Assembly (NCBI GenBank): GCA_018825965.1 | Contig: JAHKAA010000007.1 | Location: 118,645 to 182,644 of the forward strand | Source of the DNA: Gammaproteobacteria bacterium | GTDB taxonomy: Bacteria; Pseudomonadota; Gammaproteobacteria; Enterobacterales; Alteromonadaceae | Length of the DNA: 64,000 bases | Direction: 5' to 3' | The notes under the pieces: model-generated | What the model saw: the letters and a program-made list of their open reading frames with translations, nothing else | The model's database searches: none | Told to the model about the DNA's origin: nothing | In this document: positions 8,653-18,186 of the stretch, piece after piece | How the letters are laid out: every line of letters starts with the position of its first letter | Numbering within the stretch: position 1 is the first letter of the stretch | Translations under genes and position numbers: made by a program

Positions 8653-10152
8653 TTAATCCAGATCCGGCATATTCTGATAACAGACAGGCCGTAAAAAGCG
8701 CTGTAAGGAATTACCGCCAACTGCACTGACTCTGCTGTCTGTGGCTGCCGGGAAAGGGCCTCCATGCTGCATTGCTGCAGACACTTCAACCCCTGTTGGC
8801 ATCATATTGGCGATAAGACGGCCAGCCTTTAATTCCATTTGCCGGATCAGCGCCTTATGTTGTTTAAGCTCATCTTGCTCTGCAAAAAAGCTGCTGGTTA
8901 ACTGACCTGCAAACAAGGTCGCCAACATTTGCATTTGAGTGACATCCTGACATAACACCAGGACTGTGGCCGGGCCAAAAATTTCTTCCAGCAGCGAAGG
9001 CTGGCTTACGACCACAGAGCTGTCCGTTAAAAACACCCTGAGCCTGCGATCACAGCCCAGCTCCTCTCCAACTCCTTCTGCCAACAGCTCAACCCCGGCC
9101 ATTTGCCTGAACTGCTCTGCGGTTTTGCTGTAACCCGCTGCAATTTTGGCACTGAGTAAAGGCCCTGCCTGCAAAGTACTGACCAGCTCTCTGAGCTTTT
9201 GTAAAAACCTCTGCACTGCCGGACCCTGAGGTAACAAGACCAGACCGGGTTTAGTGCAAAGTTGACCCTGACTCTGACTGACTGAGTGCACCAGCATCTC
9301 AGCCAGCCGTTCTGGCTCTTGCTCCAGATACCCTGGCAATACAAACACAGGGTTCAGCGACCCCAGCTCCGCATAAAAGGGCACAGGTTCGGCCCTTTGT
9401 TGCAACAGGCTGGCAAAATGTAACCCCACTTGCTGAGAACCGGTAAAAGCTACAGCTTTAATTTTTGGGTCCAGCAGTAACTGCTCTGCGCTTTGGTAGT
9501 TCCGCGCCTGGATCAGATTAAAGACTCCGGCAGGCATCCCACAGTGATCCGCTGCCCTGGCTATAGCTTTGGCCACCAGTTCAGAGGTGGCGGGATGAGC
9601 ACTATGGGCTTTGACTATCACAGAACAACCAGCCGCCAAAGCTGCAGCGCTGTCTCCCCCTGCCACTGAAAAAGCCAGTGGAAAATTACTGGCAGCAAAC
9701 ACCAGCACAGGCCCAAGCGGAATCTGTCTGAGTTGTAAAGCAGCTTTAGCCACAGGCTGGCGTTCAGGTAAAGCTTCCTCTGTGATTGAAGTCAGTTTTA
9801 AAACTTCAGTCGCCAAAAAACCTAACTGAAAACAAGTTCGTTGCAGCTCAGCTTCCACCCTGCTTTTGCTCAGTGCTGTTTCAGCCATCACCACCTGGAT
9901 CAATTCGTCCGCACAGGCTTTGACTTCAGCCGCAATACGTTGTAAAAAATCCGCCCTTTGCTGTGCTGACAACTGCCGATATTGCTCAAAGGCCATTTCG
10001 GCCGCGCTGGTTACCTGGTGTAACTGCTCAGCACTGGCTTCGGCAAAAGAATAAGCTAAAGCTCTGGATCTGGCCGGATCAAATGACTGAATGCCCTCTT
10101 CCGCCTGACCACACCAGTGGCCCGCTATATACTGTTGTCCGCTAATCATCAT
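8653..10152 (-). CDS. Alpha-ketoglutarate semialdehyde (2,5-dioxovalerate) dehydrogenase
   Basis: This 499-residue aldehyde dehydrogenase oxidises alpha-ketoglutarate semialdehyde to alpha-ketoglutarate, the last step of bacterial hydroxyproline breakdown. It has the KGSADH-type segment FAASNFPLAFSVAGGD near 152-167, the general base in AELGS (E262) and the catalytic cysteine in GQLCTKPG (C299). It is the third gene of a minus-strand operon. Its ATG overlaps the stop of the epimerase gene (ATGA), which indicates coupling. The assignment rests on the ALDH subtype signature and the flanking epimerase and deaminase genes. A related dicarboxylic semialdehyde could be used as well. Expression should start from the shared operator/promoter near 12115. 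Confidence 0.9.
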   Translation of the reverse strand: MMISGQQYIAGHWCGQAEEGIQSFDPARSRALAYSFAEASAEQLHQVTSAAEMAFEQYRQLSAQQRADFLQRIAAEVKACADELIQVVMAETALSKSRVEAELQRTCFQLGFLATEVLKLTSITEEALPERQPVAKAALQLRQIPLGPVLVFAASNFPLAFSVAGGDSAAALAAGCSVIVKAHSAHPATSELVAKAIARAADHCGMPAGVFNLIQARNYQSAEQLLLDPKIKAVAFTGSQQVGLHFASLLQQRAEPVPFYAELGSLNPVFVLPGYLEQEPERLAEMLVHSVSQSQGQLCTKPGLVLLPQGPAVQRFLQKLRELVSTLQAGPLLSAKIAAGYSKTAEQFRQMAGVELLAEGVGEELGCDRRLRVFLTDSSVVVSQPSLLEEIFGPATVLVLCQDVTQMQMLATLFAGQLTSSFFAEQDELKQHKALIRQMELKAGRLIANMMPTGVEVSAAMQHGGPFPAATDSRVSAVGGNSLQRFLRPVCYQNMPDLD

Positions 10153-11150
10153 TTCACCTCAAAGCCATAGGCATAGGGATCTGTGTTATCCACCTGGATC
10201 TGATTAAAACCATAAACTTTGGCCCAGCCTTCAATGGAAGGGATAATGGCAGGATGCCCTGCGACTTCGGTAACTGCTTCAATACGGCCTATAAACTGAC
10301 TGCCAATAATACTTTCATGCACAAAGCTGTCCCCCGGCTTTAACAAACCTTTGCTGAACAGTTGAGCCATACGGGCACTGGTGCCTGTGCCACAAGGCGA
10401 TCTGTCTATGGCATTTTCGCCGTAAAACACCGCATTCGCTGCATCAGAGCCCGGATTTCTGGCTTTGCCTGTCCATTGCACATGCCGTATGCCTCTGATA
10501 CTGGGATCCAAAGGATGCACCACCTCAAAAGCCGCATTGACGGCCTGACGTACTAAAGGGCTATACCTTAAAACTTCAGCTGCACTCCAGTTTTCCAGGC
10601 CGGGGAAATTAAGCTGCGGCTCAATAATGACGTAGAAATTGCCACCATAAGCCACATCAAAACGGATCTCTCCCAGTTCAGGTACATACACACTGGCATC
10701 CTGAATGGCGAGATACGAAGGAACATTGCGGATTTTCACAGAGCTGACTTTACCGTCTTGCTGCTGGTAATGGATCTGCACCTGACCTGCAGGCACATCC
10801 AGCACCAGCTCTCCTGGCTTTTTGGGCTGCAGCAAACCCTGCTCCAAAGCGGCGGTGACTGTTCCTATGGTGCCATGGCCACACATTGGTAAGCAGCCGC
10901 TGGTTTCAATAAACAACACCGAGGCGTCGGCATTGTCTGAGCAGGCCGGGTATAAAAAGGCGCCAGACATCATGGCATGACCTCTGGGTTCAAACATCAG
11001 AGCCTGACGGATCCAGTCAAAGCGTTCGATAAAATCCAGCCGCTTTTCACTCATAGTACGACCCCGCAGCTCAGGGTGGCCGCTGGTGACCAAGCGCACA
11101 GGGTTACCGCAGGTATGAGCGTCTATGCAAAAAAATGTTCCTTGTATCAT
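10149..11150 (-). CDS. lhpA: 4-hydroxyproline 2-epimerase
   Basis: The 333-residue protein belongs to the proline racemase family and converts trans-4-hydroxy-L-proline to cis-4-hydroxy-D-proline. Both catalytic cysteines are present: C90 in MCGHG and C253 in DRSPCGTGT. This separates it from trans-3-hydroxyproline dehydratases, which have Thr at the second position. It lies between the DapA-like deaminase (four bases upstream) and the semialdehyde dehydrogenase (four-base overlap downstream), the expected pathway neighbours. The enzyme is cytoplasmic with no signal peptide. Proline racemase activity is the alternative, but the other pathway genes strongly favour hydroxyproline. Confidence 0.93.
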   Translation of the reverse strand: MIQGTFFCIDAHTCGNPVRLVTSGHPELRGRTMSEKRLDFIERFDWIRQALMFEPRGHAMMSGAFLYPACSDNADASVLFIETSGCLPMCGHGTIGTVTAALEQGLLQPKKPGELVLDVPAGQVQIHYQQQDGKVSSVKIRNVPSYLAIQDASVYVPELGEIRFDVAYGGNFYVIIEPQLNFPGLENWSAAEVLRYSPLVRQAVNAAFEVVHPLDPSIRGIRHVQWTGKARNPGSDAANAVFYGENAIDRSPCGTGTSARMAQLFSKGLLKPGDSFVHESIIGSQFIGRIEAVTEVAGHPAIIPSIEGWAKVYGFNQIQVDNTDPYAYGFEVK

Positions 11151-11154
11151 CAGC

Positions 11155-12078
11155 TTACTCCGCTGCGGTCGTGGATAAAGCCTGCAGATCAGGTCTGTTG
11201 GCCAGTGCTGTAGCCACCACTTGTTCTACATAACGCCGCTCTTCTCCCACTAGTGTTAAACGGGGTAAACGCACATTTTCATGACCCCGCCCTACTATCT
11301 GCTCCGCCAGCTTGATGCATTGCACCAGAGTAGGCACTGTATCCAGACGCAACAAGGGCATAAACCAGCGGTATAACTCCCTGGCTTCAGCCAGCCGGCC
11401 TTGCTGAGCTAAGCGAAATAAGGTGACAGACTCACGGGGAAACACATTGGTTAAACCAGAGATCCAGCCTGTAGCCCCCAACAGCACAGACTCCAGCGCT
11501 ATATCATCCACGCCACAGAAAATGACAAAACGCTGGCCAAATCTCTGATACAACTCACTGATACGGCGGGTGTCAGTGGTGGACTCTTTGATAGCCACAA
11601 TATTGGGCTCTTCCGCCAATATCGCCATCATATCCAGATGAATATCCACGCCATAACTGACCGGATTGTTGTACACCATAATGGGCAATTTAGTGGCTCT
11701 GGCAACCAGTTGATAATGCGTCAGCACTTCCCTGTCCGTGCCGCGGTATACCACGGCAGGCAATAACATAATGCCATCCACACCAATTTGTTCGGCGGCT
11801 TTGACATAATCAATGGCCTCGCCGGCACTATGTTCAGTGCAGCCAGCCAACACCGGAATACGGCCATTGACAGTACGTACTGTATGCTGCAGAAATTCGC
11901 GCTTTTCTGCTGATGTTAAAGACGCATTTTCCCCCACAGTACCCAGCACAATAATGCCGTTGATCCCATCTTCTATCAGTTGCTCCAGCATTCTTCTGTT
12001 GGCCTGATAGTTAATAGAGCCATTTTCATGAAACTGAGTCGAGATTGCCGGGTAAACCCCTTGCCATTTGTGGTGCAT
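11155..12078 (-). CDS. DapA-family 4-hydroxy-pyrroline-2-carboxylate deaminase
   Basis: The 307-residue (beta/alpha)8 protein belongs to the dihydrodipicolinate synthase/N-acetylneuraminate lyase family. The Schiff-base lysine is K164 (VAIKEST) and the catalytic tyrosine is Y136 (MVYNNPV). In hydroxyproline clusters this family deaminates delta1-pyrroline-4-hydroxy-2-carboxylate to alpha-ketoglutarate semialdehyde. The genes around it supply both its substrate and the enzyme using its product. The frame extends ten residues further upstream, but the ATG at 12078 is preceded by AGAGGA and gives the usual N-terminus. It is the first gene of the operon, about 37 bases from a perfect ATTGTATACAAT palindrome. 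True lysine-pathway DapA is unlikely in this context. Confidence 0.88.
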   Translation of the reverse strand: MHHKWQGVYPAISTQFHENGSINYQANRRMLEQLIEDGINGIIVLGTVGENASLTSAEKREFLQHTVRTVNGRIPVLAGCTEHSAGEAIDYVKAAEQIGVDGIMLLPAVVYRGTDREVLTHYQLVARATKLPIMVYNNPVSYGVDIHLDMMAILAEEPNIVAIKESTTDTRRISELYQRFGQRFVIFCGVDDIALESVLLGATGWISGLTNVFPRESVTLFRLAQQGRLAEARELYRWFMPLLRLDTVPTLVQCIKLAEQIVGRGHENVRLPRLTLVGEERRYVEQVVATALANRPDLQALSTTAAE

Positions 12079-12114
12079 ATTTTTTTCCTCTTTGGTTGCG
12101 ATCGACAAAAGAAT

Positions 12115-12126
12115 ATTGTATACAAT
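12115..12126. promoter_or_regulatory. Putative GntR operator, site 1 (divergent promoter)
   Basis: ATTGTATACAAT is a perfect 12-bp palindrome lying between the divergent deaminase and dehydrogenase genes. A second half-like sequence (ACAATAT) follows at once. The same element recurs upstream of other genes of the locus. Confidence 0.75.
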
Positions 12127-12157
12127 CTACAATATCAAGTATTTTTAGGATCCATTG

Positions 12158-13387
12158 ATGCAACAAGTCACGATCATAGGGGCAGGAGTGATAGGTTTAA
12201 CCACGGCTGTGTTTTTACAGCAGGCTGGTTTTCAGACCTTATTACTGGATCAGGCCGGGCCTGGTTCTGGCTGCTCCAGGGGCAATGCGGGGCATTTTGC
12301 GACTGAACAGGTGTTTCCATTGGCCCAGCCATCTTTGCTGAAGCAACTACCCGGCATGTTAGTAGACCCTGTTGGCCCACTCAAACTCAGGGCCAATTAT
12401 TTGCTGCAATCTTTACCCTGGTTTGGCCGCTTTCTCGCCAATATGAGCAAAAGCAAACGCCTTGCCCATCAACAGGCATTAAGTCAGCTCAATCACCAAA
12501 GCATACGAAGCTGGCAAACCTTGCTGGAGCTGTGCCAGCTTTCCAATCAGATCCAGTACCAGGGTGCTTTACTGGTCACAGAACAACACAACAGCAGAGA
12601 TTTACAGTCTTGTTATCAGAGTTACCGTCAGGCAGGTATAGATGTTAGCTGGCGGGACCAAGCCACTTTGCAGCAAATGGAACCTGAACTCGGCGGCTCA
12701 TTAACAGCGGCCCTTGATTTTACTGAAGTGGCGCACAGCCCGGATCCTTACCTGTTGTGCCAGCTGTTGTTTGATACATTTTGCCAGTTGGGAGGTCAAT
12801 GGCAACAAAGCGCAGTGCAGCACATCAGTGTCAGGCCACAAGGGATCCAGATCCAGGCCGGACAACAGCAGTTTGTCAGCAAGCAACTGGTGATAGCGGC
12901 AGGTGCCCATTCAGGTCATTTCACCAAACAGCTGGGCTGGTCTGTGCCACTGACAGCAGAGCGGGGTTACCATTTGATGGTACAGCCCATAGCGCTGAAA
13001 CGTCCGGTCAGCTCACTGGAACGCAAGTTTATTATGACCCCTATGCATCAGGGGTTGCGGCTGGCAGGAACTGTCGAATTTGCCGGGTTGAACTCGGATC
13101 CAGACTACCGCAGAGCCCTGATTTTAAAACAGCATGCCGAAGCTTTGCTGAACCAGCCTTTACACGCCAGTGACAAAGCCCTGCCCTGGGCTGGCAACCG
13201 GCCTTCCTTACCCGATTCTTTACCTGTACTCGGCCCCTGCCCTGTGCATAAAGGCGTGTTTTATAACTTTGGTCATCAGCATCTGGGTTTAACTCAGGCA
13301 GCATTTTCGGCCGAGCTGCTGACCAGTCTGTTTCGTGCTTTACAACCTGCGATTTCACTAACGCCGTACCGGATCAACAGGTTTTAG
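12158..13387 (+). CDS. FAD-dependent D-amino acid (D-hydroxyproline) dehydrogenase, DadA-like
   Basis: The 409-residue flavoprotein has an N-terminal dinucleotide-binding loop GAGVIG (about residues 7-12), then an RGNAGHF segment, and a C-terminal DAO-family region (GHQHLGLT) near 380. The family oxidises D-amino acids or sarcosine-like secondary amines and passes electrons to the respiratory chain. Here the predicted substrate is cis-4-hydroxy-D-proline from the epimerase, giving the pyrroline acid used by the DapA-like deaminase. It is a single-subunit type, unlike the multi-subunit enzymes of some pseudomonads. A TTG precedes the ATG at 12158. The ATG, placed after TAGGATCC, is preferred. 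It is read divergently from the other catabolic genes across the shared palindrome. Confidence 0.87.
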   Translation: MQQVTIIGAGVIGLTTAVFLQQAGFQTLLLDQAGPGSGCSRGNAGHFATEQVFPLAQPSLLKQLPGMLVDPVGPLKLRANYLLQSLPWFGRFLANMSKSKRLAHQQALSQLNHQSIRSWQTLLELCQLSNQIQYQGALLVTEQHNSRDLQSCYQSYRQAGIDVSWRDQATLQQMEPELGGSLTAALDFTEVAHSPDPYLLCQLLFDTFCQLGGQWQQSAVQHISVRPQGIQIQAGQQQFVSKQLVIAAGAHSGHFTKQLGWSVPLTAERGYHLMVQPIALKRPVSSLERKFIMTPMHQGLRLAGTVEFAGLNSDPDYRRALILKQHAEALLNQPLHASDKALPWAGNRPSLPDSLPVLGPCPVHKGVFYNFGHQHLGLTQAAFSAELLTSLFRALQPAISLTPYRINRF

Positions 13388-13440
13388 TTTTTTTCAGCCG
13401 TTGCCTGACAGCTGCTGAATTTTTGCATCCGTGCAAAAAC

Positions 13441-13456
13441 ATAAAATATACAATAT
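13441..13456. promoter_or_regulatory. Putative GntR operator, site 2 (imperfect)
   Basis: ATAAAATATACAATAT lies 22 bases before the TonB-receptor start. It matches 13 of 16 positions of ATATTGTATACAATAT, with the right half perfect and the left half changed. A site this close to the start codon would favour repression. Confidence 0.55.
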
Positions 13457-13478
13457 CCATAATACAAAAAGAGGATTT

Positions 13479-16442
13479 ATGAACAAGCTCAACAGGGGTA
13501 ACTTATTTAAACTTTCATTGCTGGCCACCTCATTGGTGCTCAGTCTGGGCACTCTATCAGTGCAGGCTCAGGACAACACAACGGGCATGCTCAAAGGGGT
13601 TGTCAATCAAACCTCAGGGCAAACCAGTATCACCCTGACTCACAAAAGTCAGGGCTTCAGCCGCACAGTGCAAAGTAACGCACAAGGCGAATACATACTG
13701 CGCGCCTTACCTGTAGGTGAATATCAGCTCAAAGTTCAGCAAAATAACCAGACAGTGCTGGATAACTACAGTATTCAGATCAAACTGGGCCAAACCGTTA
13801 TTTTTAACCCTGTGCTGGGAAGCGCAGAAAACATAGAACGTATTGCAGTTCAGGGCAGTATGATCCGCCAAATTGACACCTCAGACTCTACTGCAGGTTT
13901 AACCTTTGATCAGGTCACTTTGGACAAAATGCCTGTCAATACAGGTTTTGAAAACATCGCCTTGCTGACACCAGGTGTTTCCCGCAGCTCTGAGTTTGAC
14001 GCGTCCAGTTTTGGTGGCGCTTCCTCAGCTGAAAATGGCTATTTCCTCAATGGCATGAATATCAGTGCACTTCGTACAGGTATAGGCTCTATTGCTCTGC
14101 CATGGGAAGCTATAGCTCAGACTCAGGTTAAAACAGGCGGTATTTCCGCTGAATACGATCGTTTTATCGGGGGTGTGGTCAATGCAATAGCCCGCTCTGG
14201 TGGTAATGATTTTGAGTTTGGCGCTGAATTAAGATACGACCCTGCTGCATTGTTTTCTGCCCATGACTCGGTATACAAAGACAATGGCAGCTTTGCTATT
14301 AATAATGAAGAGTACGAAGACAGTTTTCGCGAAGCCAACATCTGGGCCAGCGGTCCTTTGATCCAGGACAAATTATTTTTTTATGCGCTGCTCAACCCAC
14401 GTCGCTATCAATCAGAGTACGCCAACTCTGCAGCCACTGCATTTACCAACCACAAAAAGGATGAAGACCGCTGGTTCCTGAATATGGACTGGTATATTAC
14501 AGATGATCATGTGCTGACGGTTACAGCACTCGACAACACTGTGGATAAGAGTTATCAGAATTACAAATGGACCACTGCTGATGGTCGTGGTGAAGAGACA
14601 GGCCTGACCCAAAGCGGCTCAGGTGGCAAAATGTATTCGGCCCGTTATCAGGGCTTTGTCACAGATGAGCTGTCCGTCTCCGCTACTGTTGGCCGGGTTG
14701 AAGATAATGCCCACACCAAACCCACCAATACCTTTCCCGGCATCTGGGATTATGTCAATCTGAATGGCCAGCGCTACGGCGACTGGACCACCAATAATCT
14801 GGTCAGCGAAGCCTATCAACGTGATCAGTTCAGACTGGATCTGACCTATGCACTGGATAACCATACCTTGCAGTTTGGTGTGGATGCCGAGCAGTTAGAT
14901 GTGGATTATCTGGAATTCCAGAATGGTGTCGGCGATGCCCGCGGCTGGTGGGAATACCGTACTTACACCGCCATTCCACGGATAGATCTGCCTGCAGGTA
15001 CTTATGTACGGCAGCGCCAGCGTGATGTAGGAGGTAAAACTGAAGTTAATTCTCTGGCTTTTTATCTGCAGGACAGCTGGCAGATCAATGATTCACTGGT
15101 GCTCAATGCCGGGCTTCGTTACAGCAGCTTCGAAAATACCGCCAGTACAGGTGAAGCTTATCTGGATTTAGATCAACAAATAGCACCACGGCTGCAGTTG
15201 ATCTGGGATCCGGCTGCTGACGGTAACAGCAAAGTGTTCAGCACCTTTGGCCGCTACTACCAGCCTATTTCGGCCAATATGAATATCAAACAGGCCAGCG
15301 GGCAAAAAGATGTGCACTTATATTACTTGCCTGATCAGCTGAACCCGGATGGGACTTTGGTGCTGAATGCAGATGGTTCGCCAAGTCACGGCAATTTAGT
15401 GGCAACCAATGTGGTTCAGAGTGGTGCTGTAGATGTGGATCGCATCGCCGCTGATGATCTGGGTCCTATGTATTCTGACGAATTCACCTTAGGTTATGAG
15501 CGGCAACTGGATGATAACCTCAAAGGTGGGGTGCGTTTTGTCTACCGCGAGCTGAAACAATCTATTGAAGACTCCGATCTCGGGCCTGTTGTTGCGAAAT
15601 GGCTGGAACAAAACAACGTCGAAAACAACGCCAATGAACATTATTTCTATACCCTGCTGAACCCGGGTAAAGATGTCACATTCTTTTATGATTTTGATTT
15701 AGACGGAACAAAAGAAAAAGTACAGCTGTCGGCGGACGATTTACGTTTACCTAAACCTGAACGTAAATATCTGGCATGGGAATTTAACCTCGAAGGCAGG
15801 CCCACAGACCATCTGCAGCTTTGGGCATCTTATGTCTGGTCACACAGCTGGGGCATGACTGAAGGTTTGGTGCGTACTGATAATGGTCAGGCCGATCCGG
15901 GCTGGACTACCTCCTATGACTATGCCGATTTAATGGACCATGGCAAAGGCAATTTACCCAACGATCATCGCCATGCGCTGAAGCTCAGTGGTATTTACCA
16001 ATTAGCAGAACAATGGGATCTGGGTTTTGTGGCCAGAGCCACATCAGGCTCGCCGCTGAATAAATTCAGTATTCACCCTTCAGGAGTGGACACCTGCCAG
16101 GAACCCAGTTTATGGGCGCAGTGGTGTGCCAGCCAATGGTACAACGAAGCCTCTTTTTACGACTGGGATGGCACACCAGCCCCACGAGGCTCAGCTGGCA
16201 GCCTGAAGTGGTTGTACGAGTTTGATCTGTCTTTGACTTATCACACTCAAGTGGCAGATGGCGATCTGACGTTAAAAACCACTGTGTATAACCTGTTCAA
16301 CTTCGACACCCCTATTAATGTCAACGAAGTGGCACAAATCACCAGAACCGATGGCAGCTTTGCCGCTAACCCGGACTGGAGTAGCCCAACGGCTTTGCAA
16401 AGCAACCGTCTTGTGTCTTTTGTGGTGCGTTATCAATTCTGA
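13479..16442 (+). CDS. TonB-dependent receptor with carboxypeptidase-regulatory-like N-terminal domain
   Basis: This 987-residue outer-membrane receptor has a signal peptide (about 1-31, ending SVQA-Q). A beta-sandwich CarboxypepD_reg-like domain (about 35-105), a plug (about 115-240, 'GGVVNAIARSGGND') and a 22-strand-type barrel ending in the aromatic terminus RYQF follow. Such Oar-like receptors import large ligands such as peptides. The position between the hydroxyproline genes and a collagenase/peptide-transporter pair suggests collagen peptides as cargo. The frame is open for 16 more codons upstream, but the ATG at 13479 follows AGAGGA and gives the signal peptide. A strong terminator follows the gene. 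Confidence 0.9.
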   Translation: MNKLNRGNLFKLSLLATSLVLSLGTLSVQAQDNTTGMLKGVVNQTSGQTSITLTHKSQGFSRTVQSNAQGEYILRALPVGEYQLKVQQNNQTVLDNYSIQIKLGQTVIFNPVLGSAENIERIAVQGSMIRQIDTSDSTAGLTFDQVTLDKMPVNTGFENIALLTPGVSRSSEFDASSFGGASSAENGYFLNGMNISALRTGIGSIALPWEAIAQTQVKTGGISAEYDRFIGGVVNAIARSGGNDFEFGAELRYDPAALFSAHDSVYKDNGSFAINNEEYEDSFREANIWASGPLIQDKLFFYALLNPRRYQSEYANSAATAFTNHKKDEDRWFLNMDWYITDDHVLTVTALDNTVDKSYQNYKWTTADGRGEETGLTQSGSGGKMYSARYQGFVTDELSVSATVGRVEDNAHTKPTNTFPGIWDYVNLNGQRYGDWTTNNLVSEAYQRDQFRLDLTYALDNHTLQFGVDAEQLDVDYLEFQNGVGDARGWWEYRTYTAIPRIDLPAGTYVRQRQRDVGGKTEVNSLAFYLQDSWQINDSLVLNAGLRYSSFENTASTGEAYLDLDQQIAPRLQLIWDPAADGNSKVFSTFGRYYQPISANMNIKQASGQKDVHLYYLPDQLNPDGTLVLNADGSPSHGNLVATNVVQSGAVDVDRIAADDLGPMYSDEFTLGYERQLDDNLKGGVRFVYRELKQSIEDSDLGPVVAKWLEQNNVENNANEHYFYTLLNPGKDVTFFYDFDLDGTKEKVQLSADDLRLPKPERKYLAWEFNLEGRPTDHLQLWASYVWSHSWGMTEGLVRTDNGQADPGWTTSYDYADLMDHGKGNLPNDHRHALKLSGIYQLAEQWDLGFVARATSGSPLNKFSIHPSGVDTCQEPSLWAQWCASQWYNEASFYDWDGTPAPRGSAGSLKWLYEFDLSLTYHTQVADGDLTLKTTVYNLFNFDTPINVNEVAQITRTDGSFAANPDWSSPTALQSNRLVSFVVRYQF

Positions 16443-16450
16443 TCCGGCTC

Positions 16451-16478
16451 AGGCCTTTGCTCTGGCAAAGGCCTTTTT
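16451..16478 (+). terminator. Rho-independent terminator/attenuator before the first collagenase
   Basis: AGGCCTTTGC (16451-16460) and GCAAAGGCCT (16465-16474) form a perfect 10-bp stem with a TCTG loop and a T tract. It directly precedes the collagenase start at 16480. No separate promoter with an operator is evident between it and the receptor gene, so read-through may set collagenase levels. Confidence 0.85.
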
Positions 16479-16479
16479 A

Positions 16480-18186
16480 ATGATGAATCCAAAAATGAAA
16501 TTTCACACTTTTGTTTTCTTTCTGCTGTGCTGCTGGTCAGCCTGGCCACACTTAGTTCAGGCTCAAAACCATTCAGCGTTTTATCCTGCGCTGCAGCGAT
16601 TGCAACAGAGTCTGCAGCAAAACCCTTTGTCTGAATCCGGGCTGACTCCGGCTTTACAGCAGCTACGGCATTTGTCTTACCAGCATGCAGTGACAGAGAT
16701 GTCTGCGGCTGAACTCAAATTGCTGCACCAATTGCTGCAACAACTCAGTCAACAGCCAGAATTCAGCCAAAGCAAGCTGCCAGGCTGGCGTTTGCAGGAA
16801 CACTATGCAGTGCTGCTGTACCGCTTTTACCCTGACACTGAACTCAAACCGCTTTGGCCTGAACAGCTTAAGCCTCTACTGCCGCTCTTACAGCAGGAGC
16901 TGATCGTATCCGGCGAACTGCAACAGCATTACAGTTGGTGGGAACAGATCCGCAGCCTGGCATTTGGCCTCTATTATGGCCGTTCTGATCCGGAGTTAGC
17001 CCGGGCTTTGTTGCAACTCAAGCCCGCCAGCTTCTTGCTGCAATCAGCGCCACTAAGCCAGGGCTGGCAATTACAGCATCTGCTGTGGACTCTGGCCTAT
17101 CTGCATCCATTAATGCCTGAGGCAGAACAAAAGCAGCTGGATCAGCAGGTTCTGGCTTTATTGCAACAACACAAAGACTTAAGTCCAACAGAGCAGAAAC
17201 AACTCTTTAGCCAGCTTTATCTGGTGAACTCTTTCAGGGTCAGAGACAACTGCGAACAGGAGTTTGCCGGCCAGTGCCTTTATCCGGATCTGACACAAGC
17301 TTTACCGCTGAATTACCACTGCTCTGAACATTTGAAAATCCGGGCTAAAAACATTACAGAATCTCAGCTCAAACAAAGCTGTGAGCAACTGCAAGGGCTG
17401 GAGCATCAATTTCATTCATTGCTCGATACCCAACAACAGCCTGTAGCCAATGATCTGAATCAGCAACTGGAAGTGGTCATTTTTGACCATTACAGCGACT
17501 ACAACCTCTATGGCTCCCTGCTGTTTAATATTCATACCAACAATGGGGGTATGTATATTGAAGGTACCCCTTCGGATCCGGACAATCAGGCCCGCTTTTT
17601 TAGCTTTCAGCATTTCTGGCAGCAGGACTTTGCGGTCTGGAACCTGGAGCATGAATATATTCATTATCTGGATGGCCGTTTTGTCAGTTATGGCCCTTTT
17701 GAGCACTTCCCGGCACAGATGGTCTGGTGGAGCGAAGGTCTGGCAGAATTGATAGCCAAAGGCCAGCACAATGACAAAGCCAGAGCTTTGCTGGCCAAAA
17801 CCAAAGCAGAAGATCGCCCTTCGTTAGAACAAATTTTTGCCACCCGCTATACAGATAGTCTGGATCTGACTTACCGCTGGTCTTATTGGGCCTGGCTGTT
17901 TCTTCAGCAACAGCACCCCCACCAGCTCAGACTGTTAAAACAACATTTAAGTCAGGACTTTTTTGCCGGTTACCAGAGGCTGTTACAGCAACTGGCTTCC
18001 AGCTCAGAACTGCAGTTTCAGCAGTTTTTACAACAGCAGGTCTCCCAGGCCAAAGCGGAAACTCCGGCAGCCCTTTACCTTGGAAAATACCTGTATCGCA
18101 GTTATTTGCAGCCCGCTCATTTGCCGGTCAGCGCTGAACATTTTCATCGGCTGAAGCAGGATGAACCACAAAAGGATCCTCTATGA
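16480..18186 (+). CDS. Secreted M9 collagenase, short form
   Basis: The protein is about 568 residues and begins with a signal peptide (hydrophobic FVFFLLCCW core, cleavage near LVQA-Q). The N-terminal half is a helical, Gln/Leu-rich activator-like domain (about 30-270). The peptidase domain carries the M9 zinc motif HEYIHYLDGRF (H391, H395) and the third ligand E419 in WWSEGLAEL. Unlike the second collagenase at 19877 it has no C-terminal PPC domain, so it is a catalytic-core version, shorter than the usual Vibrio-type enzyme. Three in-frame ATGs (16480, 16483, 16495) are possible starts. I use the first, which has AAAGG upstream. The longer open frame back to 16318 runs into the receptor gene and is not used. 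Its end overlaps the POT transporter start by four bases. Confidence 0.88.
   Translation: MMNPKMKFHTFVFFLLCCWSAWPHLVQAQNHSAFYPALQRLQQSLQQNPLSESGLTPALQQLRHLSYQHAVTEMSAAELKLLHQLLQQLSQQPEFSQSKLPGWRLQEHYAVLLYRFYPDTELKPLWPEQLKPLLPLLQQELIVSGELQQHYSWWEQIRSLAFGLYYGRSDPELARALLQLKPASFLLQSAPLSQGWQLQHLLWTLAYLHPLMPEAEQKQLDQQVLALLQQHKDLSPTEQKQLFSQLYLVNSFRVRDNCEQEFAGQCLYPDLTQALPLNYHCSEHLKIRAKNITESQLKQSCEQLQGLEHQFHSLLDTQQQPVANDLNQQLEVVIFDHYSDYNLYGSLLFNIHTNNGGMYIEGTPSDPDNQARFFSFQHFWQQDFAVWNLEHEYIHYLDGRFVSYGPFEHFPAQMVWWSEGLAELIAKGQHNDKARALLAKTKAEDRPSLEQIFATRYTDSLDLTYRWSYWAWLFLQQQHPHQLRLLKQHLSQDFFAGYQRLLQQLASSSELQFQQFLQQQVSQAKAETPAALYLGKYLYRSYLQPAHLPVSAEHFHRLKQDEPQKDPL

Noticed and set aside
11155..12078. Lysine-pathway dapA
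   Set aside because: The fold and Lys/Tyr residues are shared by the whole family. The operon with hydroxyproline epimerase and KGSADH points to the pyrroline deaminase.
13041..13358. Long antisense frame across the D-amino acid dehydrogenase gene
   Set aside because: It is the complementary shadow of a well-supported flavoprotein gene and has no recognisable product or start signal.
16318..16479. N-terminal extension of collagenase 1 to base 16318
   Set aside because: It overlaps the TonB receptor coding end and crosses the terminator hairpin. A normal signal peptide begins at the later ATGs.
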